Part shown: positions 1 to 10,764 of the stretch, in pieces
Position numbering within the stretch: the first letter of the stretch is position 1
Layout of the letters: each line of letters starts with the position of its first letter
NCBI GenBank assembly: GCA_039707465.1
Contig: CM077653.1
Span: 4,757,184-4,821,183, forward strand
DNA from: Rhabdophis nuchalis
Lineage: Eukaryota; Chordata; Lepidosauria; Squamata; Natricidae
Direction: 5' to 3'
DNA: 64,000 bases
The notes under the pieces: model-generated
Seen by the model: only the letters and a program-made list of their open reading frames with translations
Told to the model about the DNA's origin: nothing
Databases searched by the model: none
Translations under genes and position numbers: made by a program

Positions 1-350
1 AGTCTCCGCGACTTGGTGGCGAGAGAAAATGCAGATTTAAATACAGAGCTTAACCTAACGTAAATATTTTCAAAAGCCCTACGCGTGTTTTAAAAACAAC
101 ACGTACGGGTTAACTTAGAGATGGATTTATGGATAAAACCTGGTGGACATAACTTGGACGGGGAATTGATTTTTTTCTGTCTCAAGGTCTCAGTCATGAC
201 TAATTTTCGGTGGTAGAAAAAAAAAATCCTGCTGGATTTAGGAGGTGGTTGGCTTACAAGTCAAACTTATTTTCTTTTTCAAATAATCCTGAACAGCTAC
301 CTTGTTGGAGTGCCTAGAAATTGTGTGTATGTGTGTGTGTGTCTTTTACA
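1..350. other. Unassigned noncoding sequence
   Basis: Ordinary-complexity sequence with no open frame of note and no repeat I recognise, apart from a short GT run near 325-342. It ends where the left arm of the large inverted repeat begins. Confidence 0.5.
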
Positions 351-519
351 GAAAGGATTTTTTTTGAAATGACCATCCAGTCATTAGTATTTCTTATACA
401 GTATTATATTAACACGCTTTGATGCTAAAGAATTAGACGGTCTACTCCCCCTCCCCACCTGAAGAGAACTCTGTTCCAACTGCCAGTTGCCTTATATTAA
501 TACGCTCTGATGCTACCCC
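351..519 (+). repeat. Left arm of a 169 bp near-perfect inverted repeat
   Basis: The reverse complement of this segment matches 1013-1180 almost base for base; I see one substitution and one base of length difference in an A-run. The arm carries an internal near-repeat: a TAGCATCA(A/G)AGCGT motif followed by TTAATATAA occurs twice, about 88 bp apart. It is not a simple repeat. Its origin is unknown to me; LTR-derived promoter repeats are possible. Confidence 0.9.
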
Positions 520-585
520 AGCAAAGCTGGCTGGAGAATTCTGTGAGCTGAAGTCCTTCAAAGTTGCAAAGGTTGGAGACCCCTG
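518..585. mobile_element. Half copy of a palindromic hAT-type MITE
   Basis: The segment from the AGCAAAGCTGG centre to the terminal GAGACCCCTG matches one half of the palindromic MITE seen complete at 28659-28793. It abuts the left arm of the inverted repeat. Confidence 0.65.
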
Positions 586-889
586 TTTTACAGAATATGC
601 AAGGAGATGAGCTGTTCGAAAGCTGCTTAGTCAAAATTCCCTTTTCAGATGAAGAAACAAGCCTTTCCTTCTTACCCCTCAGTTCGGTCTCCATTGCAAT
701 CTGTTGCCAGCCCTAATTGAATAAACCTAATTGATAACAGGTGGGGCGTTCAGAAGTTTCAAGTCTGGCCATCTTTGTCCTCCAGAAATATCAAGAGTTT
801 GGATCCTGGGGGAGAGACAAGGCTTTACTAATTGCTAGCTGGATACCTGTGCTTGGCTACGAAGCGTATATCATCTGGCTTGGTTAATA

Positions 890-944
890 GAAGGCAACTG
901 GCAGTTGGAACAGAGTTCTTTTCAGGTAGGGAGGGGGAGTAGAA
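890..944 (+). repeat. Third partial copy of the inverted-repeat core
   Basis: The segment starting AAGGCAACTGGCAGTTGGAA repeats the middle of the right arm (about 1041-1090) in the same orientation, about 150 bp upstream and more diverged. The intervening sequence includes a TGAGTCA (AP-1-like) site near 975. Tandem promoter-like repeats of an LTR are one explanation. Confidence 0.75.
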
Positions 945-1012
945 TGTGTAAACTCTCACCCCGCAGGCTGGATGAGTCACACGCTGGCCACGCCCATTCC
1001 TGGTTTAGCGAA

Positions 1013-1180
1013 GGGGTAGCATCAGAGCGTATTAATATAAGGCAACTGGCAGTTGGAACAGAGTTCTCTTCAGGTGGGGAGGGGGAGTAGACCGTCTAAC
1101 TCTTTAGCATCAAAGCGTGTTAATATAATACTGTATAAGAAATACTAATGACTGGATGGTCATTTCAAAAAAATCCTTTC
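1013..1180 (-). repeat. Right arm of the 169 bp inverted repeat
   Basis: Inverted partner of 351-519, separated from it by 493 bp. The match stops abruptly at both outer edges (351 and 1180), so the duplicated unit is well defined. Confidence 0.9.
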
Positions 1181-1421
1181 TTAGCGAGCACCTAGAAGCC
1201 AAGAGGAACCTACATGCGAAATTTCAAGTTTGTAGGATTTACAGTTCTGGAGATTTCGGGATGAATGAGCTCTCCCAGCCAGATAAGGTCTGTGACTGTA
1301 AATCCTCCCTCGAAAGACTTTATTGGATGTGAATGAGCAGAATTCACAGAAAATTAACATAAGGGTTTTTTGTCGGGACCAGGAGTTTGCTTCAGGCTCT
1401 TGGGAAGCCTTGGTCAGAACA
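1181..1421 (+). mobile_element. LTR fragment, family 1, plus orientation (3' part)
   Basis: From about 1275 the sequence aligns with the reverse complement of the LTR at 1876-2488. Shared landmarks are AAGGTCTGTG, GAAAGACT, GAATTCACA and TTTTGTCGGGACCAGGAGT. It ends in TCAGAACA, the same terminus as the other copy. The 5' part is missing or too diverged to recognise. Confidence 0.7.
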
Positions 1422-1462
1422 AGCCTGCAGTACTGCATTCTAATCACTGTGCCACCACAGTT
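1421..1462 (-). mobile_element. Fragment of a tRNA-derived SINE head
   Basis: About 40 bp matching the tRNA-like head of the SINE at 58932-59174: CCTGCAGTACTGCA, then TCTAATCACTGTGCCACC. It lies directly against the LTR end. Confidence 0.6.
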
Positions 1463-1497
1463 CTTACGCATTTATGTATTTATGATGGTTATAATGC

Positions 1498-1735
1498 CCT
1501 GAGGTCATGCGATGGCTATTTGTGACCTTCCCAGCTTTCCTCTGTCAAGCAAAGCCAAGGGGGGAAGCCAAATTCACTTAATGACGATGTTAGTCACTTA
1601 GCAGTGTGTTGCTTAAGAATCGTGACGAAAGAATGTTGCAACAACGGGTATGACTCACTTAACCCTTAACCCCTGACTTGCTTAGCATGAATTCTTATCC
1701 CAATTTGAGGTCATAAGTCAATGACCCATAATAAC
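1498..1735 (-). mobile_element. Fragment of the TA-flanked AGGTAGTCCTCGAC MITE family
   Basis: Phrases typical of this MITE occur in reverse: GTCATGCGATGGCTATTTG, TTCACTTAATGACGATG, GCTTAAGAATCGTGACG. Better copies are at 43980-44661 and 33297-33860. Both termini are eroded here. Confidence 0.6.
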
Positions 1736-1875
1736 CCCCCCCCCAAAAAATACATATTATGCCACTGCTCCTTGCCCAGTGGGTGCATACGTTCTCACCT
1801 CACAATCCCCACACCAGCACATTTCCACCATGCCTCTTTTGCCAGCCCCTGTGAGTAATGGTTAGAGTGACAATA

Positions 1876-2488
1876 TGTTCTGACCTAGGCTTCCCCGAAA
1901 GGGAGGAGGCAGACTCCTGGTCCCGACAAAACCCCTTTTATTAAACAAATGTGAATTCCTCTCGTTCACCTTCAGCCAAGGCCTGGCAAACAGTCTTTCA
2001 AAGGAGTATTTATGAGCACAGACCTTATCTCTCTTGGAAAGTTGCCATGTAGATATTTTCCAAAGGAGGTGCTGTGCAAGGAAAGTCTGGGCACAGAGTC
2101 TCTGAGAGTCACGGACAGATCTTCACACTCCTGACGATCGATCGAACAAATTGTTTCCTGCAAAAGCCCCCTCCCCTTTTGCTCCTCTTTTATGTCCTCT
2201 GGGAGGTGCCAATCACCTTCCATCTGTGGCTTTACTCCCAAGTTTACCCTGATTTCTGAGTTGTTCTTTTCTTTTGGCAGCTCTGTGCATGCGCACACTG
2301 GGAACAGGCTCCAGATGTTCCTCTGCCTCACTGCTGACTAGGCACCCTATCACTGCCAGACAGCCTTGGACGCGTCTCTGCCTCTGATGCAGACCCCTCG
2401 TCTGAGCCTTCCCCAGCCTCCAGAACTGGCCCCTGCTCCTCCCCAACATCCTCACTGTCCGACTACTGACCACTCGCAGGCCACAACA
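1876..2488 (-). mobile_element. Solo LTR, family 1, minus orientation
   Basis: A 613 bp unit beginning TGTT and ending AACA on both strands. Read on the minus strand it has LTR layout: a TATA-like CATAAAAGAGG at 2186-2194, then a polyadenylation-like TTAATAAAAGG at 1936-1943, then a short U5. Related copies are at 1181-1421 (plus) and 13056-13548 (minus). No gag, pol or env sequence is adjacent, so it is a solo LTR or a very truncated element. A 5 bp duplication (CAATA/CAACA) is only approximate. The parent could be an ERV or a Gypsy-type element. Confidence 0.75.
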
Positions 2489-3528
<1,040 letters not shown>

Positions 3529-3658
3529 TCATAAAACTAACACACATATCTAAAAAAATTACACAACGTAATTCTTGGCTTGCTGTCTAGATGGCAGGAA
3601 AGGAAACAGTATGTCTCCTCCCTTAATTGGGGCCTAATAACAGGTTGTTGTGAAACAA

Positions 3659-3660
<2 letters not shown>

Positions 3661-3738
<78 letters not shown>
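3661..3738. repeat. (ACAT)n then (AT)n compound microsatellite
   Basis: About twelve ACAT units grade directly into an AT tract. It lies immediately before a Penelope-like repeat end. Confidence 0.97.
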
Positions 3739-3741
<3 letters not shown>

Positions 3742-3882
3742 TAGATTTTCACGGGTGTAGGTATGCTGGCATTGCTGGCTTCGGGGATTTTCCCGTGTAT
3801 ATAGCATGGAGATGTTATTGCAATGTTTCGTCAAGATCTCACTTGCCATCATCAGGCAGGCTTCCTGATGATGGCAATTATA
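3739..3882 (-). mobile_element. Penelope-like element end with hammerhead-like core (inverted pair)
   Basis: On the minus strand CTGATGA (complement at 3849-3855) is followed by CGAAAC (complement at 3825-3830). A second CTGATGATGGCAA, on the plus strand, starts at 3864, so two ends face each other head to head. I recall this repeat in squamate genomes as a Penelope-type sequence but cannot confirm it here. Confidence 0.5.
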
Positions 3883-3916
3883 TATATAATTGTTTTCATG
3901 TAGATCTATCTATCTA

Positions 3917-4015
3917 TATATTTTATTTATTTAAATTTATATCCTGCCCTTCTCCACAAAGGACCCAGGGCGGCGCACAGGAAAATTTAAAAACATACAA
4001 AATACAATAATATTC
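3917..4015 (-). mobile_element. L2-like retroelement 3' tail fragment
   Basis: ATCCTGCCCTTCTCC and GGACCCAGGGCGGCGCACAGG match 21955-22130. The reverse complement resembles the tail of the LINE ending at 22610. Confidence 0.5.
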
Positions 4016-4019
4016 ATGT

Positions 4020-4235
4020 AGATCTATCTTCATCTCTTGTTGGCATCACACATGGCACCACCTTGTTGGAGGTGACAGAAATACCTTCAACTCTGATTCA
4101 ACCCCTCCAATTGCTGGAGGGATTTGGAGATGGGGAGATAGTCTCTGAGGTCAGTTGAGCTTTCGCTAAAGGTCTGAACTTCAAGAGATCAAAGTCAGTT
4201 GAGGAGGAGGAGCTGTGAAAGGAGCAGGGAGGTCA
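4020..4235. other. Unassigned noncoding sequence
   Basis: Ordinary-complexity sequence between two retroelement fragments; nothing recognised. Confidence 0.4.
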
Positions 4236-4405
4236 TTTAGAAGAACAGAGTTGGAAGGGACCTTGAGGGTCTTCTAGTCCAACCCCCTGCTTAGGAAGGA
4301 AACCCTACACCTCTTCAGACAAAGGGTTGTCCAATCTCTTCTTCAAAACTTCCAGAGGCAACTTCTGTTCCACTGATTAATTGTTCTCACTGTCAGGAAA
4401 TTTCT
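4236..4405 (-). mobile_element. CR1 (L3-like) LINE 3' fragment
   Basis: Typical CR1 tail on the minus strand: AACAGAGTTGGAAGGGACCT, then TCTAGTCCAACCCCCTGC, then the reversed C-terminal coding segment down to TGTCAGGAAATTTCTCC. It is severely 5'-truncated. Confidence 0.85.
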
Positions 4406-4649
4406 CCCTATAGGAGAATAGGATATGTTTTCGGACCAAAATTACAATCTTTTTTTCACAGGAGAGACCTTTTCCTTGTTCAGTTGTGTTAGCTGCATCG
4501 CTTATGCTTCTGTAGAGCCACACTGAAGTTAATCATAAATAAATGAGTTTCATGTACATTAGGTGACACCCAAAGGACGCTATTAGAGGGAATATTCAAT
4601 GTGAAATTAATTCAACCATTTCCAGATGTTACCTTTACCAAGGTTTCAA

Positions 4650-4985
4650 AACGCCTAGCAGTATTGAACTGTCGATCAGAAGGTCGGCAATTCAATGGTT
4701 CAAATCCCGAGCGCCGCGTAATGGGGTGAGCTCCCATTACTTATCCCAGCTTCTGCCAACCTAGCAGTTTGAAAGCACGTAAAAAATGCAAGGAGAAAAA
4801 TAGGGGCCACCTTTGGTGGGAAGGGAACAGCGTTCTGTGCGCCTTTGGCGTTGAGTCATGCCGGCCACATGACCACGGAGACGTCTTCAGACAGTGCTGA
4901 CTGTTTGGCTTTGAAATGGAACTGAGCACTGCCCCCTAGAGTCAGGAACGACTAATACCTGTGTGCGAGGGGAACCTTTACCTTT
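4650..4985 (+). mobile_element. Sauria-type tRNA SINE, degraded head
   Basis: Carries GGTTCAAATCCCGAGCGCCG (box B and post-tRNA region), CCAGCTTCTGCCAACCTAGC, GCCGGCCACATGACCACGG, and a tail ending GGGGAACCTTTACCTTT. The box A region is mutated. Two other copies lie at 14929-15288 and 44276-44630. Confidence 0.85.
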
Positions 4986-5741
4986 ATTGAACTGGCCAAA
5001 TAATTCATGAAAGTGGAGAGGGCTTAGAGACTCCAATATCGGGGGTTTGTAATATTGTCAGCTGCCTTTCCACAAACTTTAGATCTCCTAGACATCTCAG
5101 GAAATGCCTTGGACAAAATGTCAAAGAGGACAAAACGGGAGTCGATCAAATATAATTTACGAGCGAAACAACCAGACAAAAGTTAAGCAAAGGAATTTAG
5201 GAAGTTGTCCCCTTTCAGTTCAGCAGTGAAAGGGTTTAAGTCTGGAAATTAATTTACTTGTCCTTTGTGCTTAGAGGCCCAGCACTTTCATCTTTGTACA
5301 GAACATCCTGGAAAACTAGCTTAAAGCATGTTTAACATTTTGTTTGCTAGTAAAACAACACAATTGAGCCTCTGTTAATACATTGTTTTAAGTAGAACCT
5401 CAAGGGAATTGGTTCGAAGCTCTCTATAAAAGTATTGTATCACTTTAATTCCCATCTCCCTCCCTCTCTCTCCCTCTCTCTCTCATTCTGAATGGAGCTT
5501 GTTTAAAAGTGTACTTTTTAATATATTGGTAGCCTGGTTTTTGAAAACAAAGATCAATAGCACAAAGTTTTGTGTAACCTTCCTTAAGATGCAGAAATGC
5601 CCGAGGGGGCAATCCAAAATCAGTGTCCTTCGCATAGCCTGGATAAAGTAGAAGAAATAACTTTTTTCATCCTACATTGTGGGTTTCTGAACCCAAGGCA
5701 TGATTTGATCCCTTAATACCACTCGCACGGACTGTTTCCTC

Positions 5742-5778
<37 letters not shown>

Positions 5779-5897
5779 CGTTTCAGTTTTCTCCTGCTGT
5801 GACCACCTCAAGTTACCTCCATAGCGGGTCAGAAAAGAGAACGTCTTAAGCAGCAAAGGGACTTCGGTTTTAGGGGATTGTAAAGTAATTTTAGTAT
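4986..5897. other. Noncoding sequence with a (CA)n run
   Basis: Mostly ordinary-complexity sequence with a pyrimidine tract (5450-5485) and a CA dinucleotide tract at 5743-5778. No coding signal recognised. Confidence 0.5.
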
Positions 5898-6039
5898 AGG
5901 GGTTTTTAGCGCAGGGATAATCTTGTTTAATTCTTATTTTATCTATTTATCTATTTATGTATTTTGTATTAGTATTTTTAATTTTCCCTGTGCACCGCTC
6001 CGAGTCCCTTTGGGGAGAGGAGGCGGTCTATAAATAAAA

Positions 6040-6122
<83 letters not shown>
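5898..6122 (+). mobile_element. L2-like LINE 3' end with (ATT)n tail
   Basis: GTGCACCGCTCCGAGTCCC and GGCGGTCTATAAATAAA match the element ending at 22610. Both run directly into an ATT trinucleotide tail (6040-6122 here). Confidence 0.65.
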
Positions 6123-6207
6123 GCAATTTTTTTTCCACCCACACCAAGATACTTCAAATTTGGATCGCTCTTCCCCACGATACACCCACAATACACAACA
6201 CAAGGTG

Positions 6208-7000
6208 TCCTAGACTTTGGACCACAACCAAGCCCAAAATTTCTGTGGTTCAGTGAGAGATTTGTTAAGCGAGCTTCGTCCCGTGTTATGAACTTCCTTG
6301 CCGCCGTTGTTAAGGGAATCAGTGCAGTTGATGTTAGTAACGTAGCGGTTCAGGGAATCTGACTTCCCCGGTTGATTTTGCTGGTCGAAAACTTGCAAAA
6401 CGTGATCGCGTGACCTTGGGATACGCCGACGCCGGTCATAAGTGTGAAATCCGTTGGCACTTCTGATCGCATAATCATCGGGATGCTACAAAGGTCGTAA
6501 GCAGTGGTGGGATTCAAATAATTTAACAACCGGTTCTCTGCTCTAATGAGTGGCTGAGTGGTGTGGTCATGGTGGGCATGGCCAGGGGGTGTGACAGGCA
6601 GCACTTCACCTTCTGTACCCCCAGGAACAAAAATGGGCTTCAGGGGTAGTGGCGGCGGCGCTGCACCCACCTGTTCCCTGTTTTGGGCCTAATAGGCCTC
6701 CCTGCAGCCTCCTGGGAGCAAAACCAGGCTGCAGGAGGGGGTGGCATTGCATCCACCTGTTCCCTGCAGGCCACTCTGCACTTACCTGGGAGCTAAAACA
6801 GGGAGCTTGGGAATTCCTGGAAGGGGCAGGGCAGGAAGGGGCAGAGCCAGCCAGCAATTTACCCATCAGTTCGTTTGAACCGGCCCAAACCGGCTGAATC
6901 CCATCACTGGTTGTCAGTGTGAAAAAAGGATCATACCATTTTTTTCAGTGTTGTTGTAACTTCACTAAATGATCTGTTGCAAGTCGAGGACTTTCCGTGC
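6208..7000 (+). mobile_element. TA-flanked MITE (AGGTAGTCCTCGAC family) interrupted by a hAT MITE
   Basis: Left end CCTAGACTTTGGACCAC and right end GCAAGTCGAGGACTTTCC are the mutated inverted termini of this family. The body contains TTGTTAAGCGAG and GAATCTGACTTCCCC. It is split at 6501/6910 by the hAT element. Excluding the insert it is about 385 bp. Confidence 0.75.
6502..6909 (+). mobile_element. hAT-type MITE nested in a TA-flanked MITE
   Basis: Inverted termini CAGTGGTGGGATTC and GAATCCCATCACTG enclose 408 bp. The 8 bp flanks GTCGTAAG (6494-6501) and GTTGTCAG (6910-6917) agree at 6 of 8 positions, as expected of an old hAT target duplication. No transposase is encoded, so it is non-autonomous. 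Confidence 0.85.
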
Positions 7001-7573
7001 ACCCATCTCTTCCATGCCTTGGGAAGATGGCTCAGAGTAGACTGTCTTCTGTAAAAATTAAGCAGTGAAATGAAACCACAGATTTGCTCAGTGGAAATCT
7101 TTCTCTTCTCTCACCTACATTCCTTGCCCAGGTGAGTCGCAGGCAAATTCTCTTGTCTTCTCCCTCTTAGAGGTGGCCAAGATCCAGGAAAGCACTCAAG
7201 AAAAGTGAATGTGTGTCCGTTTCCATTATTTTTTACGGGACTACATACGGCCTTGAGTGCTTTTCACTTGAGAGGTGATGCTCCTTGTCTCCTCGTGATT
7301 TCATTTCTTAGGAATTTTTTATTTGAAAACCCAACTAAGGGAGGAGGGGAAAAGAAAAAAAAGAAAGAAGGAAGGAAGGAATTCAAGTCTCAACTTGGCT
7401 TAAAAATAAATCAAGAATGCTGCAAGCCCATAGGTAGAGATTTGGCTGTTTGCAAATCCTGCAATATAAAATCAGGACACCAGTTTCCTCCTGTGGTTGG
7501 TTTTACAGGCCACCTTATCTCTGAAGCTGTCAGCCACCGTTTGTTGGCTTATTGCTTTATTTATTAAATTGAT
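7001..7573. other. Unassigned noncoding sequence
   Basis: Ordinary-complexity sequence. A 120-codon frame at 7205-7567 has no recognisable domain and includes a purine-rich low-complexity stretch; I do not call it a gene. Confidence 0.45.
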
Positions 7574-8232
7574 GTAACAAAATAGGATACAACAGAATAA
7601 CAGAGTTTAGAAGGGACCTTGGAGGTCTTCTATTCCAACCCCCTGCTCAGGCAGGAAACCCTACACCACTTCAGAGAAATGGTTATCCAACAACTTCTTA
7701 AAAGAAGAAGTTATTGGAGCATTCACAACTACTGGAGGCAAGATGTTCCACTGCTTAATTGTTCTCACTGTCAGGAAATTCCTCCTTAGTTCTAGGTTGC
7801 TTCTCTCCTTGCTTAGTTTCCACCCATTGCTTCTTGTTCTGCCCTCAGGTGCCTTGGAGAATAGCTTGGCTCCCTCTTCTTTGGGCCAACCCCTGAGATA
7901 TTGGAAGACTGCTATCGTGTCTCCCCTGGTCCTTCTTTTCGTTAAACCAGACATACCCAGTTCCTGCAACCGTTCTTTATATGTTTTAGCCTTTAATCCC
8001 CTAGTTATCTTTATTGCTTTTCTCTGCACTCTTTCTTAGAGTCTCAACATGCTTTTTACATTGTGGCAAACAAACCTGGAGGCCGTATTCCAAGTGTGGC
8101 CTTACCAAAGCATTATAAAGTGGCATTAACACTTCAGGTGATCTTGATTCTATCCCTCTATTGATGCAGCCTAGAACTGCATTGGCCTTTTGGGCAGCTG
8201 CATCGCACTGCTGGCTCATATTTAAGTGACTT
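7574..8232 (-). mobile_element. CR1 (L3-like) LINE, 3' end of the reverse-transcriptase ORF
   Basis: The minus strand encodes the last part of a CR1 ORF2. The segment LVRPHLEYG is followed, after a frameshift near 8020, by KRRTRGDTIAVFQYLRG and the terminal LRRNFLTVRTI block. The tail holds AACAGAGTTTAGAAGGGACC. The fingers and palm, with the catalytic YxDD, are missing through 5' truncation. It is not functional. Confidence 0.9.
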
Positions 8233-8257
8233 GACTGTCCACTAAGGATATATATGT

Positions 8258-8312
8258 AGGGTTGGACTAGAAGACCTCCAAGGTCCCTTCCAACTCTGTT
8301 CTTCTATTCTAT
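8258..8312 (+). mobile_element. CR1 tail-only fragment, opposite orientation
   Basis: GGTTGGACTAGAAGACCTCC and CCTTCCAACTCTGTTCTTC are the last ~50 bp of a CR1 in plus orientation, just beyond the minus-oriented copy. Confidence 0.8.
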
Positions 8313-8497
8313 TTAACCCAATGTCTCCCGTTTCACTATCAAGCAACCCGGGGTGGCTTGAAACAAGATTTTAAAAAAATGTAAAAAACCAACAACATGA
8401 AAAGGATAAATGTTAAAATGCTCTGCACTTACTAAAGAACAATTTACTGGTTCCTCCTCCTCCCTTATCTGAATAATTCTATGCTTCATTGTTATGC

Positions 8498-8870
8498 AGG
8501 TTTAACATTCCTAGTCTGATGAAAAGAAGGACTAGGGGAGACATGATAGAAGTCTTCCAATATCTCAGAGGCTGCCCCAAAGAAGAGGGAGTCAAGCTAT
8601 TCTCCAAGGCACCTGACAGTGGAACAAGAAGCAATGGGTGGAAACTAATCAAGGAGAGAAGCAACCTAGAACTAAGGAGAAATTTCCTGACAGTGAGAAC
8701 AATGAATCAGTGGAACAACTTTGCCTCCAGAGGTTGTGAATGCTCCAACACTGGAAGTCTTTAAGAAGAGATTGGATAGCCCTTTGTCTGAACAGGGGTA
8801 GGGTTTCCTGCCTAAACAGGGGGTTGGACTAGAAGATCTCCAAGGTCCCTTCCAACTCTGTTATTCTCAA
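8498..8870 (+). mobile_element. CR1 (L3-like) LINE 3' fragment
   Basis: Plus-strand coding remnant MKRRTRGDMIEVFQYLRG through NLELRRNFLTVRT, with a one-base frameshift near the WNN segment. It is followed by the usual untranslated tail (GGGTTGGACTAGAAGATCTC). Confidence 0.9.
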
Positions 8871-9510
8871 TTCCCTCAAGTTCTGTTCAGGACAGCCATT
8901 AACCCTGTGTGGCTTTTTCTGCCTCTATAAATATCTCTCTGCGTCTCCCCTTTTACAAGCCGAGAAGCAGCAATCGGCCTCCCTGCATCACATCCCTGGC
9001 TTCCTGCTTTAGTAAATGAGCCATACCAAAGATAATATCATTACTAATTGTGTTAGGCAGTGCTGGGTAGCAGCCAATGCCGGCTACCCTCGCTCGATAC
9101 CATTTAAGTTTGATGTATGGTTTCCTAGAAAAAGAAAACCCCAAATATTTTGGCTCCGGCTCAGTTTGCAGAGGCCTGATTTCATTCCAAGCCAAAGGAA
9201 GGATGCCGGAGATAAAATAGGGCTTCAGCCGAGCAGGTTGGCTGGATCAGGTGACTTCCTGGGGTCGCTTTGAGGCAGAGGAATGCAATTCATGTCATCG
9301 GGGGCGCTGTGTATTGTCTGCTGGAGTTAGGGAAGGAAACAGCGGAGCAATTAGATTTGGGGCACAGATAAGGGTTGCCGGCTGGAATGCAAACAAGAGG
9401 ACCCAGGGACGGGATCTCAGCAGCTGCAACCAATGTGGGAAAGGCCGGCCATGAATGGAGAGTTGCAAATCCGAGGGCAAAGGAAATGAAAACACGATCC
9501 GCAGTCTTAG
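8871..9510. other. Unassigned noncoding sequence
   Basis: Ordinary-complexity sequence. Overlapping short frames on both strands have no recognised domain. Confidence 0.45.
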
Positions 9511-9610
9511 GGTCTCCTGCTTGGGCAGGGGGTTGGACTAGATGACCTGCAAGCTCCCTTCCAACTCTGTTAATCTGTCTTCCAATAGTTGAGGGGCTGC
9601 TTCAGAGAAG
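9511..9610 (+). mobile_element. CR1 tail fragments
   Basis: GGGGGTTGGACTAGATGACC to CCAACTCTGTTAATCTG is a CR1 3' end. It is followed by a second CR1-like scrap (CTTCCAATAGTTGAGGGGCT). Confidence 0.75.
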
Positions 9611-9723
9611 GTGTGTGGGGATATTTTTTTGTTTTTTGACCCATTCTGCCAAAAACCTGAAGTCAGGACAAGAAGCAATGCAACCCACTCACCTCTCGAT
9701 GTGCAATTACCGAGTTGAAAATG

Positions 9724-9986
9724 TACCCTGTTTGCCTGAAAAATAAGACCTCCCTGGATAATAAGCCAGGGGAGGGCTTATTCTGAGCACAAGCACTAGA
9801 AGAATCCCTCCCCGGAAAATAAGCCCTCCCTGAAAATATTGCAACACAGCAGCAGCCATGAGGTGACCACATTTGCTGCCTCCTCCACCTCAAAAATAAT
9901 AAGGCCTCCCTGAAAATAGGGCCAAATGCTTATTTCAGGGGTCAAATGAAAATAAGACCCTGTCTTATTTTGGGGGAAACACGGTA
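9724..9986. mobile_element. TA-flanked MITE of the ACCGTGTTTCCCC type
   Basis: Termini TACCCTGTTTGCC and the reverse complement of GGGGGAAACACGGTA form imperfect inverted repeats of about 26 bp bounded by TA. Repeated AAAATAAGACC and AAAATAAGCCC motifs fill the body. The TA boundary suggests a Tc1/mariner-type mobiliser; this is an inference. Confidence 0.75.
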
Positions 9987-9989
9987 TTG

Positions 9990-10220
9990 TTACATGGAGT
10001 CCTTCACTTGCAATCAAGCCTTCTGTTGTTAAGTGAGACACTTATTAAGTGCGTTTGTTTGTTAAGTCCCCCTTTTACGACCTTTCTTGCCACCGTTGTT
10101 AAGTGAATACTTGCAGTTGTTAACGTTAATGTTTAATATTGATGATGTTAATGTTAAGATTTACTTCTGACAGGTCAAATCAATGGGGAAGCCAGATTCA
10201 CTGAACAACTGCGTTCCTAA
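9990..10220 (+). mobile_element. TA-flanked MITE fragment (AGGTAGTCCTCGAC family)
   Basis: GGAGTCCTTCACTTGCAATC, TTGTTAAGTGAGACAC and GGGGAAGCCAGATTCACTG follow the family consensus seen at 43980. It is cut off by the BovB insertion. Confidence 0.7.
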
Positions 10221-10764
10221 CTTGTTCCTGGGGAGGAAAGCGATGGGAAATCTAGGCAGCATCCTAAAAAGAAGAGACATCACCCTGGCAACAAAAGTGC
10301 ATCTACTCAAGGCTTTGGTTTTCCCAGTTGCAATGGATGGCTGTGAAGGTTGGACCATAAGGAAGGCTGAGGGCCAAAGAATGGAGGCCTTTGAGCTCTG
10401 GTGCTGGAGAAGAAGACTCCTGCGAGTCCCTTGGACTGCAAGGCCATCCAACCAGTCAGTCCTAGAGGAGATCCATCCTGACTGCTCTTTAGAAGGCCAG
10501 ATCCTGAAGAGGAAACTCAAAGACTTTGGCCAACTAATGAGAAGGAAGAAGGACTCCCTGGAGAAGAGCCTCATGCTGGGAACGATGGAGGGCAAAAGAA
10601 GAAGAAGGGGACAGCAGAGAAGGAGGTGGCTGGATGGAGTCACCAAAGCAGTCGGTGTGAGTTTCAATGGACTCCAGAAGATGGTAGAGGACAGGAAGGC
10701 TTGGAGGAACGTTGTCCATGGGGCCACGATGGTTTGGACACGACTTCGCGACTAACAACAACAG
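10221..10764 (+). mobile_element. BovB (RTE) LINE, 3' end of ORF2
   Basis: A continuous frame encodes the C-terminal part of a BovB reverse transcriptase. Segments include LKRRDITLATKVHLLKAL, FPVAMDGCEGWTIRKAE, LMRRKKDSLEKSLMLG, RRRWLDGVTKAVG and KAWRNVVHGA. It ends with TGGACACGACTTCGCGAC, a stop and ACAACAACA, the usual BovB 3' terminus. The endonuclease and palm are absent (5' truncation), so it cannot be autonomous. The remaining frame has no stop, suggesting a fairly recent insertion. It lies against a MITE remnant. Confidence 0.92.

Noticed and set aside
1876..2488. Intact endogenous retrovirus
   Set aside because: Only LTR sequence is present; no internal coding region or paired LTR in the same orientation at a suitable distance.
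10183..10755. 190-codon frame as an intact host gene
   Set aside because: It is the 3' end of a BovB reverse transcriptase; its first residues read through adjoining MITE sequence.
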